Source: Anaerolineales bacterium (lineage in GTDB: Bacteria; Chloroflexota; Anaerolineae; Anaerolineales; Villigracilaceae). Taken from it: a stretch of DNA of 64,000 nt. Under the pieces are notes generated by a model. That model worked only from the letters and a program-made list of their open reading frames with translations. It was not told the DNA's origin and ran no database searches. The DNA lies in assembly GCA_919902735.1 (NCBI GenBank), contig CAKKRM010000164.1, positions 1-64,000 on the forward strand, written 5' to 3'. A program made the translations under genes and the position numbers. This document shows positions 7,408 through 18,041 of this stretch, one piece after another (position 1 is the stretch's first letter; each line of letters begins with the position of its first letter).

Positions 7408-9882
7408 ATGAGCAAACAGGTAACACTATCAATTAATGGAATAAATGTAACGGTCCCGGATGGAACGCTGGTTGCGGATGCGGCAAAGATGGCGGGCATT
7501 GATATCCCTGTCTTTTGCCATCATCCCAAACTTGAGCCTGTTGGCATGTGCCGCATGTGTCTGGTGGAAGTTGGCAGACCCATGCTGGACCGCGCTACGG
7601 GTCAGGTGGTGATGGAGAATGGTCAGCCCAAGATTCAGTTCATGCCCAAGCTTGAAACGGCTTGCACCAACCACGTTTCTGAAGGCATGGTTGTGTTGAC
7701 GGTCTCGGACAAGGCGAAGGATGGGCAGAAGGGCACCGTTGAATTTTTGCTCACTTCGCATCCGCTGGATTGCCCGGTCTGTGATAAGGGTGGCGAATGC
7801 CCATTGCAAAACCTGACCATGCAATTTGGTCCGGGCAAGAGCCGCTTTAATTATGATGAGAAACTGCATCTCGAGAAGCAAGTCCCACTGGGTGAATTGA
7901 TCTGGCTGGACCGCGAACGCTGCATTCAATGCGCGCGCTGTATTCGTTTTCAGGATGAAGTAGCGGGCGAGGCAGTCCTCGGTTTCGATGAGCGCGGACG
8001 CAACACACAGATCGTTTCATTATCCAACCCCGGGTTTGATTCTGTTTTCTCCGGCAATACCACCGACATCTGCCCCGTCGGCGCGTTGACGACTGCGGAC
8101 TTCCGCTTTGGCGCGCGTCCGTGGGAATTGAAGGCGCAGGCTTCCATTTGTACGCAATGTCCCGTGGGATGCAATACCACGCTCAACACGCGCCGCGAAG
8201 CGAAGGCTGGCGGCGACGTTGTGGTGAAGCGCGTGATGCCGCGCCAGAACGAAGAAGTGAATGAGATCTGGTTGTGCGACAAGGGACGCTTTACTCATCA
8301 CTATACCGAAAGCAAGAAAAGACTCACCAAGCCGATGATTCGCAAAGAGGAAAAACTTGCGCGCACTTCGTGGGACGCCGCTACAAAATTGGCGGCTGAG
8401 AATTTCACTTCGTATAAAAAAGATTTTGTGGTGCTGGCATCGGGCCGTTTGGCAAATGAGGATTTGTTCAACCTCAAGTCACTGGCAGACCATGCGGATG
8501 GCACAGCCATTTTGTACTCCGATATGGGCGGCGGTGACCTGACTCAGTTGGTGGGTGTGGGCGCGGGCACGAACATCGGCAAGATGGGCGCAGGCGATGC
8601 GATCCTCGTGGTGGCGTCCGATTTATATGAAGAAGCTCCCATCTGGTGGCTGCGCGTGAAGCAAGCCGCGGACCGCGGCGCGACTTTGATCGTTGCGAAT
8701 CCGCGCGCGACCAAACTGGATAAATTTGCGAAGTTCACCATCCGTTATGCGTATGGCGATGAAGTAAAGACGATCAGCGATTTCAGCAGGAAGAGTAAGA
8801 TCGCGGATGAATTTGCGAAGGCGAAGAACGCGATTGTGTTCTACGGCAGTGAGGGACTGGGCTTGAATGGCTCATCTACATTGGCTTCTGCCTGTGCCTC
8901 TCTATTGAAAGAAACAGATCACGTTGGCAGACCGAACAACGGTTTGATCAGTGTCTGGCAGAGAGCCAATGACCAGGGCGCGTGGGAAGTTGGCTTCCGT
9001 CCCGTGGCTGATCTGGGCAAGGCTCTCAAAGGAAAAGCAGTCTATATCGTGGGCGCGGACCCAGTGGGGGATGACCCTAATTTAGCGAAGGCTTTGAAGG
9101 GCGCGAAATTCGTTGCGGTGCAGGATATCCTTGAAACCGCCACAACGGAAATTGCGGATGTGGTTTTCCCTGCCCAGGTTTATACCGAGCGCGAAGGTAC
9201 TTATATTTCAGGCGAACGCCGTGTTCAGCGTTTCTACCCAGCCGTTCCGCCAACGGGTGATGCGAAGCCTGATTTTGCGATCACCTCGCAGGTTGCCAGG
9301 CAAATGGGAGTCATTCTCGAAGGCTCGTCCGCTTCGGTGGTCTTCGATATTCTGGCAAACTCCATTGATGGCATGGCGGATTTGAGTTACGCAAATCTCG
9401 CCGGGGTACATGGTCAATGGCCGATTGTGGGGCGCGGTGACTTGTACTACGGCGGCACAACCTATGAGAACACGCAGGGCTTGGGTGTGCAACTCGTCCC
9501 GATGGCTCAGGCTGGGGGAACGGTGCGCATTCTAAAGATCAGGAAGGAAGCGGCTCTTCGTCCCAAGGAAAAGGAATTGATTGCTGTACCTGTCAATAAA
9601 TTATATGATCGCGGTGTGACCATTAATCCCGCGCAGTTGTTGAACGAACGTGTGGGTGAGGCGACGGTGGCGTTGCACCCGACCACTGCAAAGAAGATGG
9701 GACTGGAAGCTGGCGCGCGCGTCAAGATCAGTTTCGATGGCGTGAACGGGGATGCCCTGCTAAAGATGGACGATACGATTTCAACGGGTGTGGTGTTGGT
9801 GCCGCGCAGTATGGGCATTGCCATCCGTGAACCTGTGGCGGCGCGCGTCCAGATGCAGGCCGCATCTGGGAAGGTGAAATAA
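7408..9882 (+). CDS. nuoG: NADH-quinone oxidoreductase subunit G
   Basis: This is the 824-residue 75-kDa subunit, with a ferredoxin-like N-terminal part and a molybdopterin-oxidoreductase-like body. The cluster ligands are visible in order: FCHHPKLEPVGMCRMC for N1b, HPLDCPVCDKGGECPLQN, CIQCARCIRF and later CPVGAL for N4/N5, then CTQCPVGC with a distant Cys (LCDKGR) that may hold the extra N7 cluster. The body (about 250-690) resembles formate dehydrogenase but no molybdenum cofactor is expected. ATG 7408 gives the normal N-terminus (SKQVTLSINGI); earlier in-frame codons overlap the HicB gene. It ends 1 bp before nuoH. Confidence 0.96.
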   Translation: MSKQVTLSINGINVTVPDGTLVADAAKMAGIDIPVFCHHPKLEPVGMCRMCLVEVGRPMLDRATGQVVMENGQPKIQFMPKLETACTNHVSEGMVVLTVSDKAKDGQKGTVEFLLTSHPLDCPVCDKGGECPLQNLTMQFGPGKSRFNYDEKLHLEKQVPLGELIWLDRERCIQCARCIRFQDEVAGEAVLGFDERGRNTQIVSLSNPGFDSVFSGNTTDICPVGALTTADFRFGARPWELKAQASICTQCPVGCNTTLNTRREAKAGGDVVVKRVMPRQNEEVNEIWLCDKGRFTHHYTESKKRLTKPMIRKEEKLARTSWDAATKLAAENFTSYKKDFVVLASGRLANEDLFNLKSLADHADGTAILYSDMGGGDLTQLVGVGAGTNIGKMGAGDAILVVASDLYEEAPIWWLRVKQAADRGATLIVANPRATKLDKFAKFTIRYAYGDEVKTISDFSRKSKIADEFAKAKNAIVFYGSEGLGLNGSSTLASACASLLKETDHVGRPNNGLISVWQRANDQGAWEVGFRPVADLGKALKGKAVYIVGADPVGDDPNLAKALKGAKFVAVQDILETATTEIADVVFPAQVYTEREGTYISGERRVQRFYPAVPPTGDAKPDFAITSQVARQMGVILEGSSASVVFDILANSIDGMADLSYANLAGVHGQWPIVGRGDLYYGGTTYENTQGLGVQLVPMAQAGGTVRILKIRKEAALRPKEKELIAVPVNKLYDRGVTINPAQLLNERVGEATVALHPTTAKKMGLEAGARVKISFDGVNGDALLKMDDTISTGVVLVPRSMGIAIREPVAARVQMQAASGKVK

Positions 9883-9883
9883 T

Positions 9884-10999
9884 ATGGATTGGACAATCTG
9901 GCTTGAATGGGTTTTAAAAGGTTTTATCCTGTGCCTGATCCTGCTGACAGGTTTTGCATACCTGACCTGGTACGAACGCCGCGCATTGGCGCGCATTCAG
10001 ATCCGTGTGGGGCCGAATCGCGCGGGGCCGCAGGGGTTGCTGCAACCGATTGCGGATGCAGTAAAGTTGATCTTTAAGGAAGAGCTTACGCCTGCGCGAG
10101 TTTATAAAGTTGTGTTCATCCTTGCGCCTGTGTTGACCGTTGTGCCTTCGCTCATTCTTGCGGCGGTGATCCCCCTCGGCACATCCTTCAATTTGTTTGG
10201 ACGCGAGATTACCCTGTTCATTGCAGATGTGAACGTGGGCGTGCTGTATATCATGTCGATTGCTTCGATTGCGGTATACGGCATTGTGCTGGCGGGCTGG
10301 TCGAGCAATAACAAGTATGCCATGCTCGGCGGGATCCGTTCCTCGGCGCAAATGATCTCGTATGAATTGACGCTTGGCCTGTCTTTCGTGACAGCCATCA
10401 TCATGGGCAATTCAATGAACCTGATCGATATTGTGAATGCGCAGAAGGATTTGTGGTTTGTTGCGCTTCAGCCTGTGGGCGCGTTGATCTTTTGGATTGC
10501 CACCCTTGCCGAAGTGAACCGCGCGCCCTTCGACATGCCGGACGCCGAACAGGAATTGACTGCAGGCTTTCACGCGGAATATTCGGGCATGAAGTTTGCG
10601 CTGTTCTTCATGGCGGAATACCAGAAGATGATCGTGGTCTGCATGATTATGGCAACCCTGTTTTTTGGCGGCTACCTCGGCCCATTTGTAGACAAGTTCC
10701 CCTTGCTTGGACCCGTTTATTTGTTTGCCAAGGTGATCGTTCTGCTCTTTTTGATGATCTGGGTGCGCGCCACCTGGCCGCGGATTCGGTATGACCGTTT
10801 GATGTCGTTTGGCTGGAAGATTCTGCTGCCGCTCGCGCTGGCGGTGGCCTTTATCACTGCCACTGGAATTTTACTGGCAGACTTGTACAAAAATCAGTTG
10901 TACATGTGGAGCATCCCTGTGCTTTCCATTGCCAGTTTACTGGTTGCCGTTGCTTTTATTTATCGTGACCTGAGGAGAAAATCCCATGGGCGTATTTGA
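9884..10999 (+). CDS. nuoH: NADH-quinone oxidoreductase subunit H
   Basis: This is the 371-residue ND1-type membrane subunit at the quinone-entry site. Eight or so hydrophobic helices are visible. Family motifs include [20 protein letters not shown] near residue 30, and [28 protein letters not shown] near 207, the acidic loop facing the quinone channel. It overlaps nuoI by 14 bp. Confidence 0.98.
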   Translation: MDWTIWLEWVLKGFILCLILLTGFAYLTWYERRALARIQIRVGPNRAGPQGLLQPIADAVKLIFKEELTPARVYKVVFILAPVLTVVPSLILAAVIPLGTSFNLFGREITLFIADVNVGVLYIMSIASIAVYGIVLAGWSSNNKYAMLGGIRSSAQMISYELTLGLSFVTAIIMGNSMNLIDIVNAQKDLWFVALQPVGALIFWIATLAEVNRAPFDMPDAEQELTAGFHAEYSGMKFALFFMAEYQKMIVVCMIMATLFFGGYLGPFVDKFPLLGPVYLFAKVIVLLFLMIWVRATWPRIRYDRLMSFGWKILLPLALAVAFITATGILLADLYKNQLYMWSIPVLSIASLLVAVAFIYRDLRRKSHGRI

Positions 11000-11507
11000 T
11001 CCCATTATCGAACTCTCGAAAGGTCTGGGCGAAACGCTGCGCTCTTTCCTCTTCGAGAAGACCGTCACCTATCAGTATCCTGAAGAGAAGCGACCCGTCC
11101 GTCCGCGCTTCCGTGGGCGGCATGTCTTGAAGCGCTACGAAAATGGCCTTGAAAAATGCATTGGATGTTCGCTCTGCGCCGCCGCCTGCCCTGCGGATGC
11201 GATCTTCGTGGAATCCTCCGAGAACACGGATGAAAAACGCTTCTCGCCCGGCGAGCGGTATGCTTCTACTTACGAGATCAATATGCTGCGCTGTATCTAT
11301 TGCGGCTTTTGCGAAGATGCCTGCCCGACCGAGGCCATTGTGCTGGGCGACAATTACGAGCTTTCGTTTACCGACCGCCGACAGGCCATCTACCCCAAAG
11401 AGATGCTGCTTGAAGCCGTCCCCACGGTGGAGATGACCACTCCGCGCAAGGTGGAGCCTGGTGTGTTCAAGCGCTCTGTGCCGGAAATGCATGATCCTAG
11501 AGACTAG
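10986..11507 (+). CDS. nuoI: NADH-quinone oxidoreductase subunit I
   Basis: This is the 173-residue subunit with two [4Fe-4S] clusters (N6a, N6b) that relay electrons towards N2. The two ferredoxin motifs are C58-x2-C61-x2-C64-x3-C68 and C103-x2-C106-x2-C109-x3-C113. The final codons (DPRD-stop) fall inside a heptamer-like repeat of AGAGACT type. The start overlaps the end of nuoH. Confidence 0.98.
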   Translation: MGVFDPIIELSKGLGETLRSFLFEKTVTYQYPEEKRPVRPRFRGRHVLKRYENGLEKCIGCSLCAAACPADAIFVESSENTDEKRFSPGERYASTYEINMLRCIYCGFCEDACPTEAIVLGDNYELSFTDRRQAIYPKEMLLEAVPTVEMTTPRKVEPGVFKRSVPEMHDPRD

Positions 11508-11521
11508 AGAACTAGAGACTG
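11500..11521 (+). repeat. Heptamer-type tract (AGAGACT) at the nuoI end
   Basis: About three units of an AGAGACT-like 7-mer span the nuoI stop codon. A partial inverted counterpart (AGTCTCC) follows at about 11535-11542, so this region can form a weak hairpin before nuoJ. Confidence 0.7.
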
Positions 11522-11563
11522 GTCTCCAATCACTAGTCTCCTTTCTCATCACCGGATAAACCT

Positions 11564-12087
<524 letters not shown>

Positions 12088-12091
<4 letters not shown>

Positions 12092-12396
12092 ACACAGTAC
12101 CCGTAGATTATTACGTTCTTCTCTCCGCCGTTTTATTTACGATCGGGGCCATGGGCGTGCTCATCCGCCGCAACCCTTTGATCATTTTCATGTCCATCGA
12201 GTTGATGCTGAATGCGGCCAATCTCGTTTTTGTGGCGTATGCCAGCGTCTTCAAATCTTTCAGCGGACAGATCTTCGTGTTCTTCGTCATTGCCGTGGCC
12301 GCCGCGGAAGTGGCTGTGGGCCTCGCGTTGATCGTGCAGATATTCAAAGCCAAGAAGAACATCAATATTGACGAGTTGAATTCTCTAAAAGGATAG
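12088..12396 (+). CDS. nuoK: NADH-quinone oxidoreductase subunit K
   Basis: This is the 102-residue ND4L-type membrane subunit with three hydrophobic helices. The two buried Glu of the proton path are present in [10 protein letters not shown] and [11 protein letters not shown]. It overlaps nuoJ by 4 bp. A 208-bp gap full of repeats separates it from nuoL. Confidence 0.97.
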
Positions 12397-12432
12397 AGAT
12401 TAGATGACTAGCGACTAGATGACTAGAGACTG
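12393..12432 (+). repeat. Heptamer-type tract (TAGATGAC/TAGAGAC)
   Basis: Degenerate units of about 7-8 bp (TAGAGAT, TAGATGA, CTAGCGA, CTAGATG, ACTAGAG) follow the nuoK stop. Confidence 0.7.
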
Positions 12433-12452
12433 GTAACTTTCAACTTACTAAC

Positions 12453-12547
12453 TCACCTTACGCAGAACGTCCCGACACTTGCGCCGTACGCCAGTGCGGT
12501 GAGGTTCTCGTAAATCAAGCTGGTTTGTAGCCCAAACCTTCGGGACG
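12453..12547. repeat. Palindromic repeat family A, copy 1
   Basis: The ends CGTCCCG (12468) and CTTCGGGACG (to 12547) form an inverted repeat. The core contains a 27-bp module beginning ACACTTGCGCCG that recurs inverted near 20518-20545. The left flank ACTCACCTTACGCAGAA occurs inverted at the right end of the 41097 copy. Confidence 0.85.
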
Positions 12548-12604
12548 GTGTGTAACATCAGTTACTAATCTCTAATCCCCATTCTCTACTCTCTGGAGAC
12601 TTTT

Positions 12605-14767
12605 ATGCACTTAAGCGAATCAATTAATTCAGGATTTTTCTTCCTCGCCCCGTGGCTGGTCTTTGCGCCCGTCACTGGCTTGCTGATCAATTTGATCTTT
12701 AGCAAGTCGTTCAAATTCAGCGAGAACATGGTCGGCGCGGTAGCGAGCCTTGCTTCGGGCGCGGCGTTCATCGTCTCGGTTCTGCTGGCGTATTCCGTCT
12801 CGCTCAATCACGGCGAAGCGGTCAGCGTCCCGTTCGCAGAGTGGATTCACATCGGCACTCTCCAACTCGATTGGACCTTCCGCGTCGACTCGCTTTCGAC
12901 CACGATGATGCTGGTTGTCTCGGGCGTCGGGACTCTCATCCACATCTACGCGATTGGGTACATGCACGAGGATGTCCGCTTCAAACACGAAGAGGGACGC
13001 TTTACCCGCTTCTTCCTCTTCTTGAACCTGTTCATTGCAGCGATGATGATTCTCGTCTCTGGCGACTCCTACATGATGCTCTTCGTCGGCTGGGAAGGCG
13101 TGGGACTTTGCTCCTTCCTGCTGATCGGTTTCTGGTTCGAGATGGACACGCTCGCCCGTCCATCGTGGGCCAACTCCAATGCCGCCAAGAAAGCCTTCAT
13201 CACCAACCGCGTAGGCGATTTCGGTTTCCTCATCGCTGGCTTTTTGATGTTCTGGTATTTAGGGAATAGTTTTCAATTTGATAAAGTATTTGAAGCCGCA
13301 AAGACTGCGCCCCCGGAAATAATTGTCGCAATCACGTTATTCATGCTGGTGGGCGTGGCTGGTAAATCTGCACAGATTCCGCTCTACATCTGGCTGCCAG
13401 ACGCGATGGCTGGCCCAACACCTGTCTCGGCCTTGATCCATGCTGCAACGATGGTGACCGCAGGTGTGTATCTCGTTACCCGTTCGGCTCCGCTTTATAC
13501 ACTCGTCCCACAGGCGCAATATATCGTTGCGATGGTCGGCGCAGGGACGGCGCTCTTCGCGGCAACGATTGCAGTCGGTCAATATGACATCAAGAAAGTC
13601 CTGGCCTACTCCACCATTTCCCAACTTGGTTTCATGGTTGCCGCGGTGGGCATGGGTGGGTACGTGGCTGGGATGTTCCACCTGATTACACATGCCTTCT
13701 TCAAGGCCTTGCTCTTCCTTTCTGCGGGTTCGGTCATTCTTGGGCTGGAGCGCGGACATCATGCTCATGCCCATCAGGCGGCTCATGGCGATCATGGAAA
13801 AGGGAAGAAGAAGGAAGGGAAGAAGGAAGAACATGGGCATGGCGGTCACGATGATCACGGTGAAGTCTTTGACCCGGGCGATATGCGCAACATGGGCGGG
13901 CTTCGCAAGACCATGCCTGTCACGTTCTGGCTGTACATGATCGGTACGCTGGCGCTCGCGGGCATCTTCCCCTTTGCGGGCTTCTGGTCAAAAGATGAAA
14001 TCCTTTTGGATGCAAGCCTGCACTTTACCAGCGTCTACTGGCAGTTGACCATTGCCGCATTCTTCACCGCCTTCTACATGGGCCGCCAGATTTGGATGGT
14101 CTTCTTCGGCGGGGCGCGCAGCGATGCGGCGAAGCACGCGCAGGAAAGCCCAAAGGTGATGACCCTGCCCCTCGTCGTGCTGGCAGTTTTGAGCGTAGTC
14201 GGAGGCGGGTTAAATCTTCCCTTTGAAGGCTTCCATAATCTCGGTCATTGGCTGGGATATACCATCGGCGAAGTCGAAGGCCTCCCACTTAATTTGCCCG
14301 TTGCAGGAATTTCCACTGCGTTGGCTCTCTTCGCCATTTTGGTTTCGTGGTTCATTTATGGGCGCAACCCGCTGAAAGAGAATCAACCCGACCCGCTCAA
14401 GAAGCCGCTCGGTTTCATCTTCACGGGCATGGAAAACAAATGGTTTGTGGATGAAGGATATTTTGCCCTCATCATCAACCCGTTCAAGAAGACATCCGCC
14501 TTCCTTGCGGATGTGATCGACGGACGCTTCTGGCATGACTTTGTGCATGATACGGTTATTCTGGGAACGTACAACTGGCTGAGTGAGATCGCGCTGAATG
14601 AATATGCCGATCAAAAAGGCATCGACGCTTTTGCCAACTGGCTCGGCGTTGCGACCCAATGGGTCTCTGCCAACATGCGCAAGATCCAAAATGGTTTTGT
14701 GCGTTCATACGCGCTCTCTGTGATGCTGGGCGTGGTGTTGATTTTGGGTTATCTCATTTTTAAATAG
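12605..14767 (+). CDS. nuoL: NADH-quinone oxidoreductase subunit L
   Basis: This is the 720-residue ND5-type antiporter-like proton-pumping subunit, with about 16 transmembrane helices and a long lateral helix near the C-terminus. Family motifs include FVGWEGVGLCSFLLIGFW near residue 160 and KSAQIPLYIWLPDAMAGPTPVSALIHAATMVTAGVYLV (about 253-293). A His/Lys-rich insert of about 45 residues (about 379-425, GHHAHAHQ...HGHGGHDDHG) lies in a loop after the conserved SAGSVI segment. It could bind metal, but no role is known. The start follows CTGGAGA. It is longer than E. coli NuoL (613) because of this insert and an extended C-terminal region. Confidence 0.97.
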   Translation: MHLSESINSGFFFLAPWLVFAPVTGLLINLIFSKSFKFSENMVGAVASLASGAAFIVSVLLAYSVSLNHGEAVSVPFAEWIHIGTLQLDWTFRVDSLSTTMMLVVSGVGTLIHIYAIGYMHEDVRFKHEEGRFTRFFLFLNLFIAAMMILVSGDSYMMLFVGWEGVGLCSFLLIGFWFEMDTLARPSWANSNAAKKAFITNRVGDFGFLIAGFLMFWYLGNSFQFDKVFEAAKTAPPEIIVAITLFMLVGVAGKSAQIPLYIWLPDAMAGPTPVSALIHAATMVTAGVYLVTRSAPLYTLVPQAQYIVAMVGAGTALFAATIAVGQYDIKKVLAYSTISQLGFMVAAVGMGGYVAGMFHLITHAFFKALLFLSAGSVILGLERGHHAHAHQAAHGDHGKGKKKEGKKEEHGHGGHDDHGEVFDPGDMRNMGGLRKTMPVTFWLYMIGTLALAGIFPFAGFWSKDEILLDASLHFTSVYWQLTIAAFFTAFYMGRQIWMVFFGGARSDAAKHAQESPKVMTLPLVVLAVLSVVGGGLNLPFEGFHNLGHWLGYTIGEVEGLPLNLPVAGISTALALFAILVSWFIYGRNPLKENQPDPLKKPLGFIFTGMENKWFVDEGYFALIINPFKKTSAFLADVIDGRFWHDFVHDTVILGTYNWLSEIALNEYADQKGIDAFANWLGVATQWVSANMRKIQNGFVRSYALSVMLGVVLILGYLIFK

Positions 14768-14882
14768 TTGAAAGTCGCAGGTTACAGGTTTAAGGTTCAA
14801 ATCTTCAACTTGCAACCTTCAACTTGCAACCTTCAACCTGTAACCTTCAACCTTCAACCTGTAACCTTCAACCTGTAACTTT
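14768..14882 (+). repeat. Heptanucleotide tract, CAACCTT/CAACCTG type, before nuoM
   Basis: About 12 units of a 7-mer alternating between CAACTTG, CAACCTT and CAACCTG fill the nuoL-nuoM gap. The first ~35 bp carry the reverse complement (AGGTTTAAGGTT), so the tract can fold back on itself. Confidence 0.9.
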
Positions 14883-14909
14883 TGACGATCTTGCAATCGA
14901 GGATAGAAC

Positions 14910-16421
14910 ATGGAATTTATTTTGCAACCTCTTACACTCCTGACCTTCTTCCCGCTCGTGGGAGCGCTCGTGATTCTCTTCATGAATTCCGAGATGAAGA
15001 CCGCCATCCGCTGGGTCGCGCTGGTCACCTCTTTGATCACCTTTGGCATTTCGTTGTGGACGCTTTCGATGTTTACCGCATCGAACCCCGACTTGCAACT
15101 GGAAGCCAAGTACCCATGGATCGCTGTGGCTGGCTGGAACATCTACTACTATCTCGCCGTGGATGGGTTGAGCATTTTGCTCGTATTGCTCACCGCCTTT
15201 CTCACGCCGATCTCCCTGCTCTCCACATGGACAGCCGTGGAAGACCGCGTGAAGGACTTCATGATCTTCTTCCTGCTTTTGGAAGTGGGCATGATGGGCG
15301 TGTTCCTCGCGCAAGACTTGTTCCTGTTTTACATTTTCTGGGAATTCACCCTCGTGCCGATGTACTTCCTCATCGGCCTGTGGGGCGGACCGCGCCGCAT
15401 CTATGCTGCGGTCAAGTTCTTCCTTTACACGATGGCGGGTTCCATTTTGATGCTGGTTGCCATTTTGTTCCTCGGCATCAAGACCGACACCTTCAATGTC
15501 CCGACCATGCTTGCGCGTCTGCCTGATTTGTACGCGACGACCATCACCCCGCAGACTCAGATGTGGCTCTTCATTGCATTTGCCGCTGCCTTTGCCATCA
15601 AAGTCCCAATGTGGCCTCTGCACTCGTGGCTGCCCGATGCCCACGTGGAAGCTCCCACCGCTGGTTCCGTCATCCTGGCGGGTGTTCTGCTCAAAATGGG
15701 CACTTATGGTTTCCTGCGCTTTAACATTGCACTCTTCCCTGACGCCACTGTGCAAGCCGCCCCGTGGATCGCGCTCCTCGCGACCATCGGCATCATCTAC
15801 GGCGCGGCAGTTTCCTACGCTCAAACAGATGTGAAGAAGCTGGTTGCTTATTCCTCCGTCAGTCACCTTGGATTCGTGATGCTTGGTTTGTTCGCGCTCA
15901 ATCCTCAGGGTGTGGCAGGCGCCATTTTGCAGATGATCAACCACGGTCTGAGCACGGGTGCGCTGTTCCTCCTCATCGGTATGATCTACGAACAGACTCA
16001 CACCCGCGAGATCAAAGTCTACGGCGGGCTGTGGAAGATCACCCCGATCTTTGGCACCATCATGCTGATCGCTTCACTCTCTTCGATGGGCTTGCCTGGC
16101 CTGAACGGCTTCGTGGGTGAGTTCACCATTTTGCTCGGCGCGTTTGGTTCCAAGGCCATTGGCAATCCCTGGTATGCGGGCATTTCTGCCATCGGCGTCA
16201 TCATGGCGGCTGTGTACATTCTTTATATGTTCCAGAAGGTTTTCCTCGGCCCCGCTGGCGAGATCACGCATCATCACGAACTCAAAGACCTCAACTGGCG
16301 CGAGCTTATTACCGTCATTCCTTTGGTCATCTTCATGTTCTGGATCGGCCTTTACCCTGCGCCTTTCTTCAACATCCTCGCACCTGCGGTTGAGAAACTT
16401 TTATCCGCTTTACCTTTATAG
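14910..16421 (+). CDS. nuoM: NADH-quinone oxidoreductase subunit M
   Basis: This is the 503-residue ND4-type proton-pumping subunit with about 14 helices. The family signature is YIFWEFTLVPMYFLIGLWGGPRR near residue 143, where the Glu is the conserved proton-path residue, followed by KVPMWPLHSWLPDAHVEAPTAGSVILAGVLLKMGTYG (about 232-268). GAGG upstream supports the start at 14910. It is preceded and followed by heptamer tracts. Confidence 0.98.
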   Translation: MEFILQPLTLLTFFPLVGALVILFMNSEMKTAIRWVALVTSLITFGISLWTLSMFTASNPDLQLEAKYPWIAVAGWNIYYYLAVDGLSILLVLLTAFLTPISLLSTWTAVEDRVKDFMIFFLLLEVGMMGVFLAQDLFLFYIFWEFTLVPMYFLIGLWGGPRRIYAAVKFFLYTMAGSILMLVAILFLGIKTDTFNVPTMLARLPDLYATTITPQTQMWLFIAFAAAFAIKVPMWPLHSWLPDAHVEAPTAGSVILAGVLLKMGTYGFLRFNIALFPDATVQAAPWIALLATIGIIYGAAVSYAQTDVKKLVAYSSVSHLGFVMLGLFALNPQGVAGAILQMINHGLSTGALFLLIGMIYEQTHTREIKVYGGLWKITPIFGTIMLIASLSSMGLPGLNGFVGEFTILLGAFGSKAIGNPWYAGISAIGVIMAAVYILYMFQKVFLGPAGEITHHHELKDLNWRELITVIPLVIFMFWIGLYPAPFFNILAPAVEKLLSALPL

Positions 16422-16530
16422 GGTTGAAGATTGGAAGGTTTAAAGTTGAAGGTTTAAACCTGCAACCTAAAACCTGCAACCTAAAACCTGTAACCTGCAA
16501 CTTGTAACCTGCAACTTGTAACCTGCAACT
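16422..16530 (+). repeat. Heptanucleotide tract before nuoN
   Basis: About ten 7-mers of CAACCTA, AAACCTG, TAACCTG and CAACTTG type, with a short reverse-complement arm (GAAGGTTTAAAGTTGAAGG) at the left end. Same architecture as the tract before nuoM. Confidence 0.9.
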
Positions 16531-16544
16531 TTTTCGGAGCGTTC

Positions 16545-17987
16545 ATGACGCAACCTCAATTTACAGACTTCTACACAATTCTCCCGTTCACCATCCTCGT
16601 TGTATGGGCATGTTTGCTTTTGCTTGCAGACCTCTTCATTCCAAGAGGCCGCAAAGGCATTACAGCCTTCCTCGCGGCGTTTGGTTTGGCGGGGACAATG
16701 GGATATACCATCACGCAGGTTGGCCTTTCGAGCATTGGCTTCAACGGCATGGTCACCCTGGATGGTTTCTCCACCTTTGCGAACATCCTGCTGATCATCA
16801 GCGGTTTGTTCGGCATTGCCCTCGCGTATGGATATACCCAGCGCATGGGCATTGAACGCGGCGAATACTACACCCTCCTGCTCTTCAGCGTCAGCGGCAT
16901 GATGCTCATGGCCCAAGCTGCTGACCTTATCATCGTCTTCCTCGCGCTTGAGTTGCTATCCATCCCATTGTACGTTCTCGCTGCTTTCAACCGCAAAACG
17001 CAATCGGAAGAAGCGGGCGTCAAATACTTTTTGCTCGGCGCATTTGCCACTGGATTTGTAGTCTACGGCACCGCTCTCGTCTACGGCGCGACGGGGGTTA
17101 CATCTTTGAGTGGCATCTTCTTCGCCGCCTCAAACGGGACCTCCGGCCTGCTCCTGTCCATTGGGGCTGCTCTCATCCTTGTCGGATTCGGTTTCAAGGT
17201 TGCGGCGGTTCCTTTCCACATGTGGACTCCCGATGTGTATCAGGGCGCTCCCACTTCGGTGACAGCGTTCATGTCTTCGGGCGCGAAGATTGCGGGTTTC
17301 GTCGCATTGATGCGCGTGTTCGCCACAGCCTTCCCTTCCATCTCCGCAGATATGACGGGCATCCTCTGGGCCATGTCTGCTTTGACGATGATCGTCGGTA
17401 ACTTTGTTGCCATTTCACAAACCAATATCAAACGCTTGCTGGCGTACTCTTCCATTGCACACGCGGGATACATCCTCATGGCTTTTGTCCCCTACGGCAA
17501 CAAGGATGTTGTCTCCATCTCCATCGCCGCTGGCTTGTTCTACCTGCTAACCTATGTGCTGACGAATTTCGGGGCATGGGCCGTCGTGATGACTTTGGAA
17601 AAGGCCGAAGGCAAGGGACTTGAGATTAGCGATTACTCGGGCCTTGCAAAGAAATATCCCGCCCTCGCCGCCGCCATGGCAGTGTTCATGCTTTCGTTCA
17701 TTGGCTTCCCGCCCACGCTTGGCATGGTCGGCAAGTTCTACCTCTTCCGCGCCGTCATTGCAGGCGGATTTAACGGCCTTGCAGTGATCGGCGTAGTAAC
17801 GTCACTCATCTCTGCTTACTATTATTTGCGCGTCGTCGTCAACATGTACATGCGTGAAGGCGACCCTACCATCGAGCAGGACCCCGGCCTGTCATTCACC
17901 GCCACATGTACAGCGGTTGCCACCGTGGCGCTAAGTTTTGTCCCGCAGTGGTTGTTCCTGCTGGCAAGCACGGCATTGCTAAGATAA
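16545..17987 (+). CDS. nuoN: NADH-quinone oxidoreductase subunit N
   Basis: This is the 480-residue ND2-type proton-pumping subunit with about 14 helices. Conserved pieces are FLALELLSIPLYVLAAF near residue 130 (with the key Glu), FKVAAVPFHMWTPDVYQGAPTSVTAFMSSGAKIAGF (about 222-257) and the NIKRLLAYSSIAHAGY motif (about 294-309). It closes the 14-gene complex I operon. No terminator hairpin is obvious before the tRNA promoter that starts 5 bp after the stop. Confidence 0.98.
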   Translation: MTQPQFTDFYTILPFTILVVWACLLLLADLFIPRGRKGITAFLAAFGLAGTMGYTITQVGLSSIGFNGMVTLDGFSTFANILLIISGLFGIALAYGYTQRMGIERGEYYTLLLFSVSGMMLMAQAADLIIVFLALELLSIPLYVLAAFNRKTQSEEAGVKYFLLGAFATGFVVYGTALVYGATGVTSLSGIFFAASNGTSGLLLSIGAALILVGFGFKVAAVPFHMWTPDVYQGAPTSVTAFMSSGAKIAGFVALMRVFATAFPSISADMTGILWAMSALTMIVGNFVAISQTNIKRLLAYSSIAHAGYILMAFVPYGNKDVVSISIAAGLFYLLTYVLTNFGAWAVVMTLEKAEGKGLEISDYSGLAKKYPALAAAMAVFMLSFIGFPPTLGMVGKFYLFRAVIAGGFNGLAVIGVVTSLISAYYYLRVVVNMYMREGDPTIEQDPGLSFTATCTAVATVALSFVPQWLFLLASTALLR

Positions 17988-17991
17988 TTTA

Positions 17992-18019
17992 TTGACAGTC
18001 ATTTTCTTTGCGGTATAAT
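17992..18019 (+). promoter_or_regulatory. Promoter of the tRNA-Lys gene
   Basis: A consensus sigma-70 type promoter: TTGACA (17992-17997), a 16-bp spacer and TATAAT (18014-18019). It lies 22 bp before the tRNA. Confidence 0.9.
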
Positions 18020-18041
18020 ACCGTCCGCAAGTTTAAAGAAT

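Noticed and set aside
14868-16001. Long reverse-strand ORF of 377 codons inside nuoM
   Set aside because: It is antisense to a clear nuoM, has a charged, low-complexity, unstructured composition (many E, H, Q, R) and no family match; it is a shadow of coding bias.
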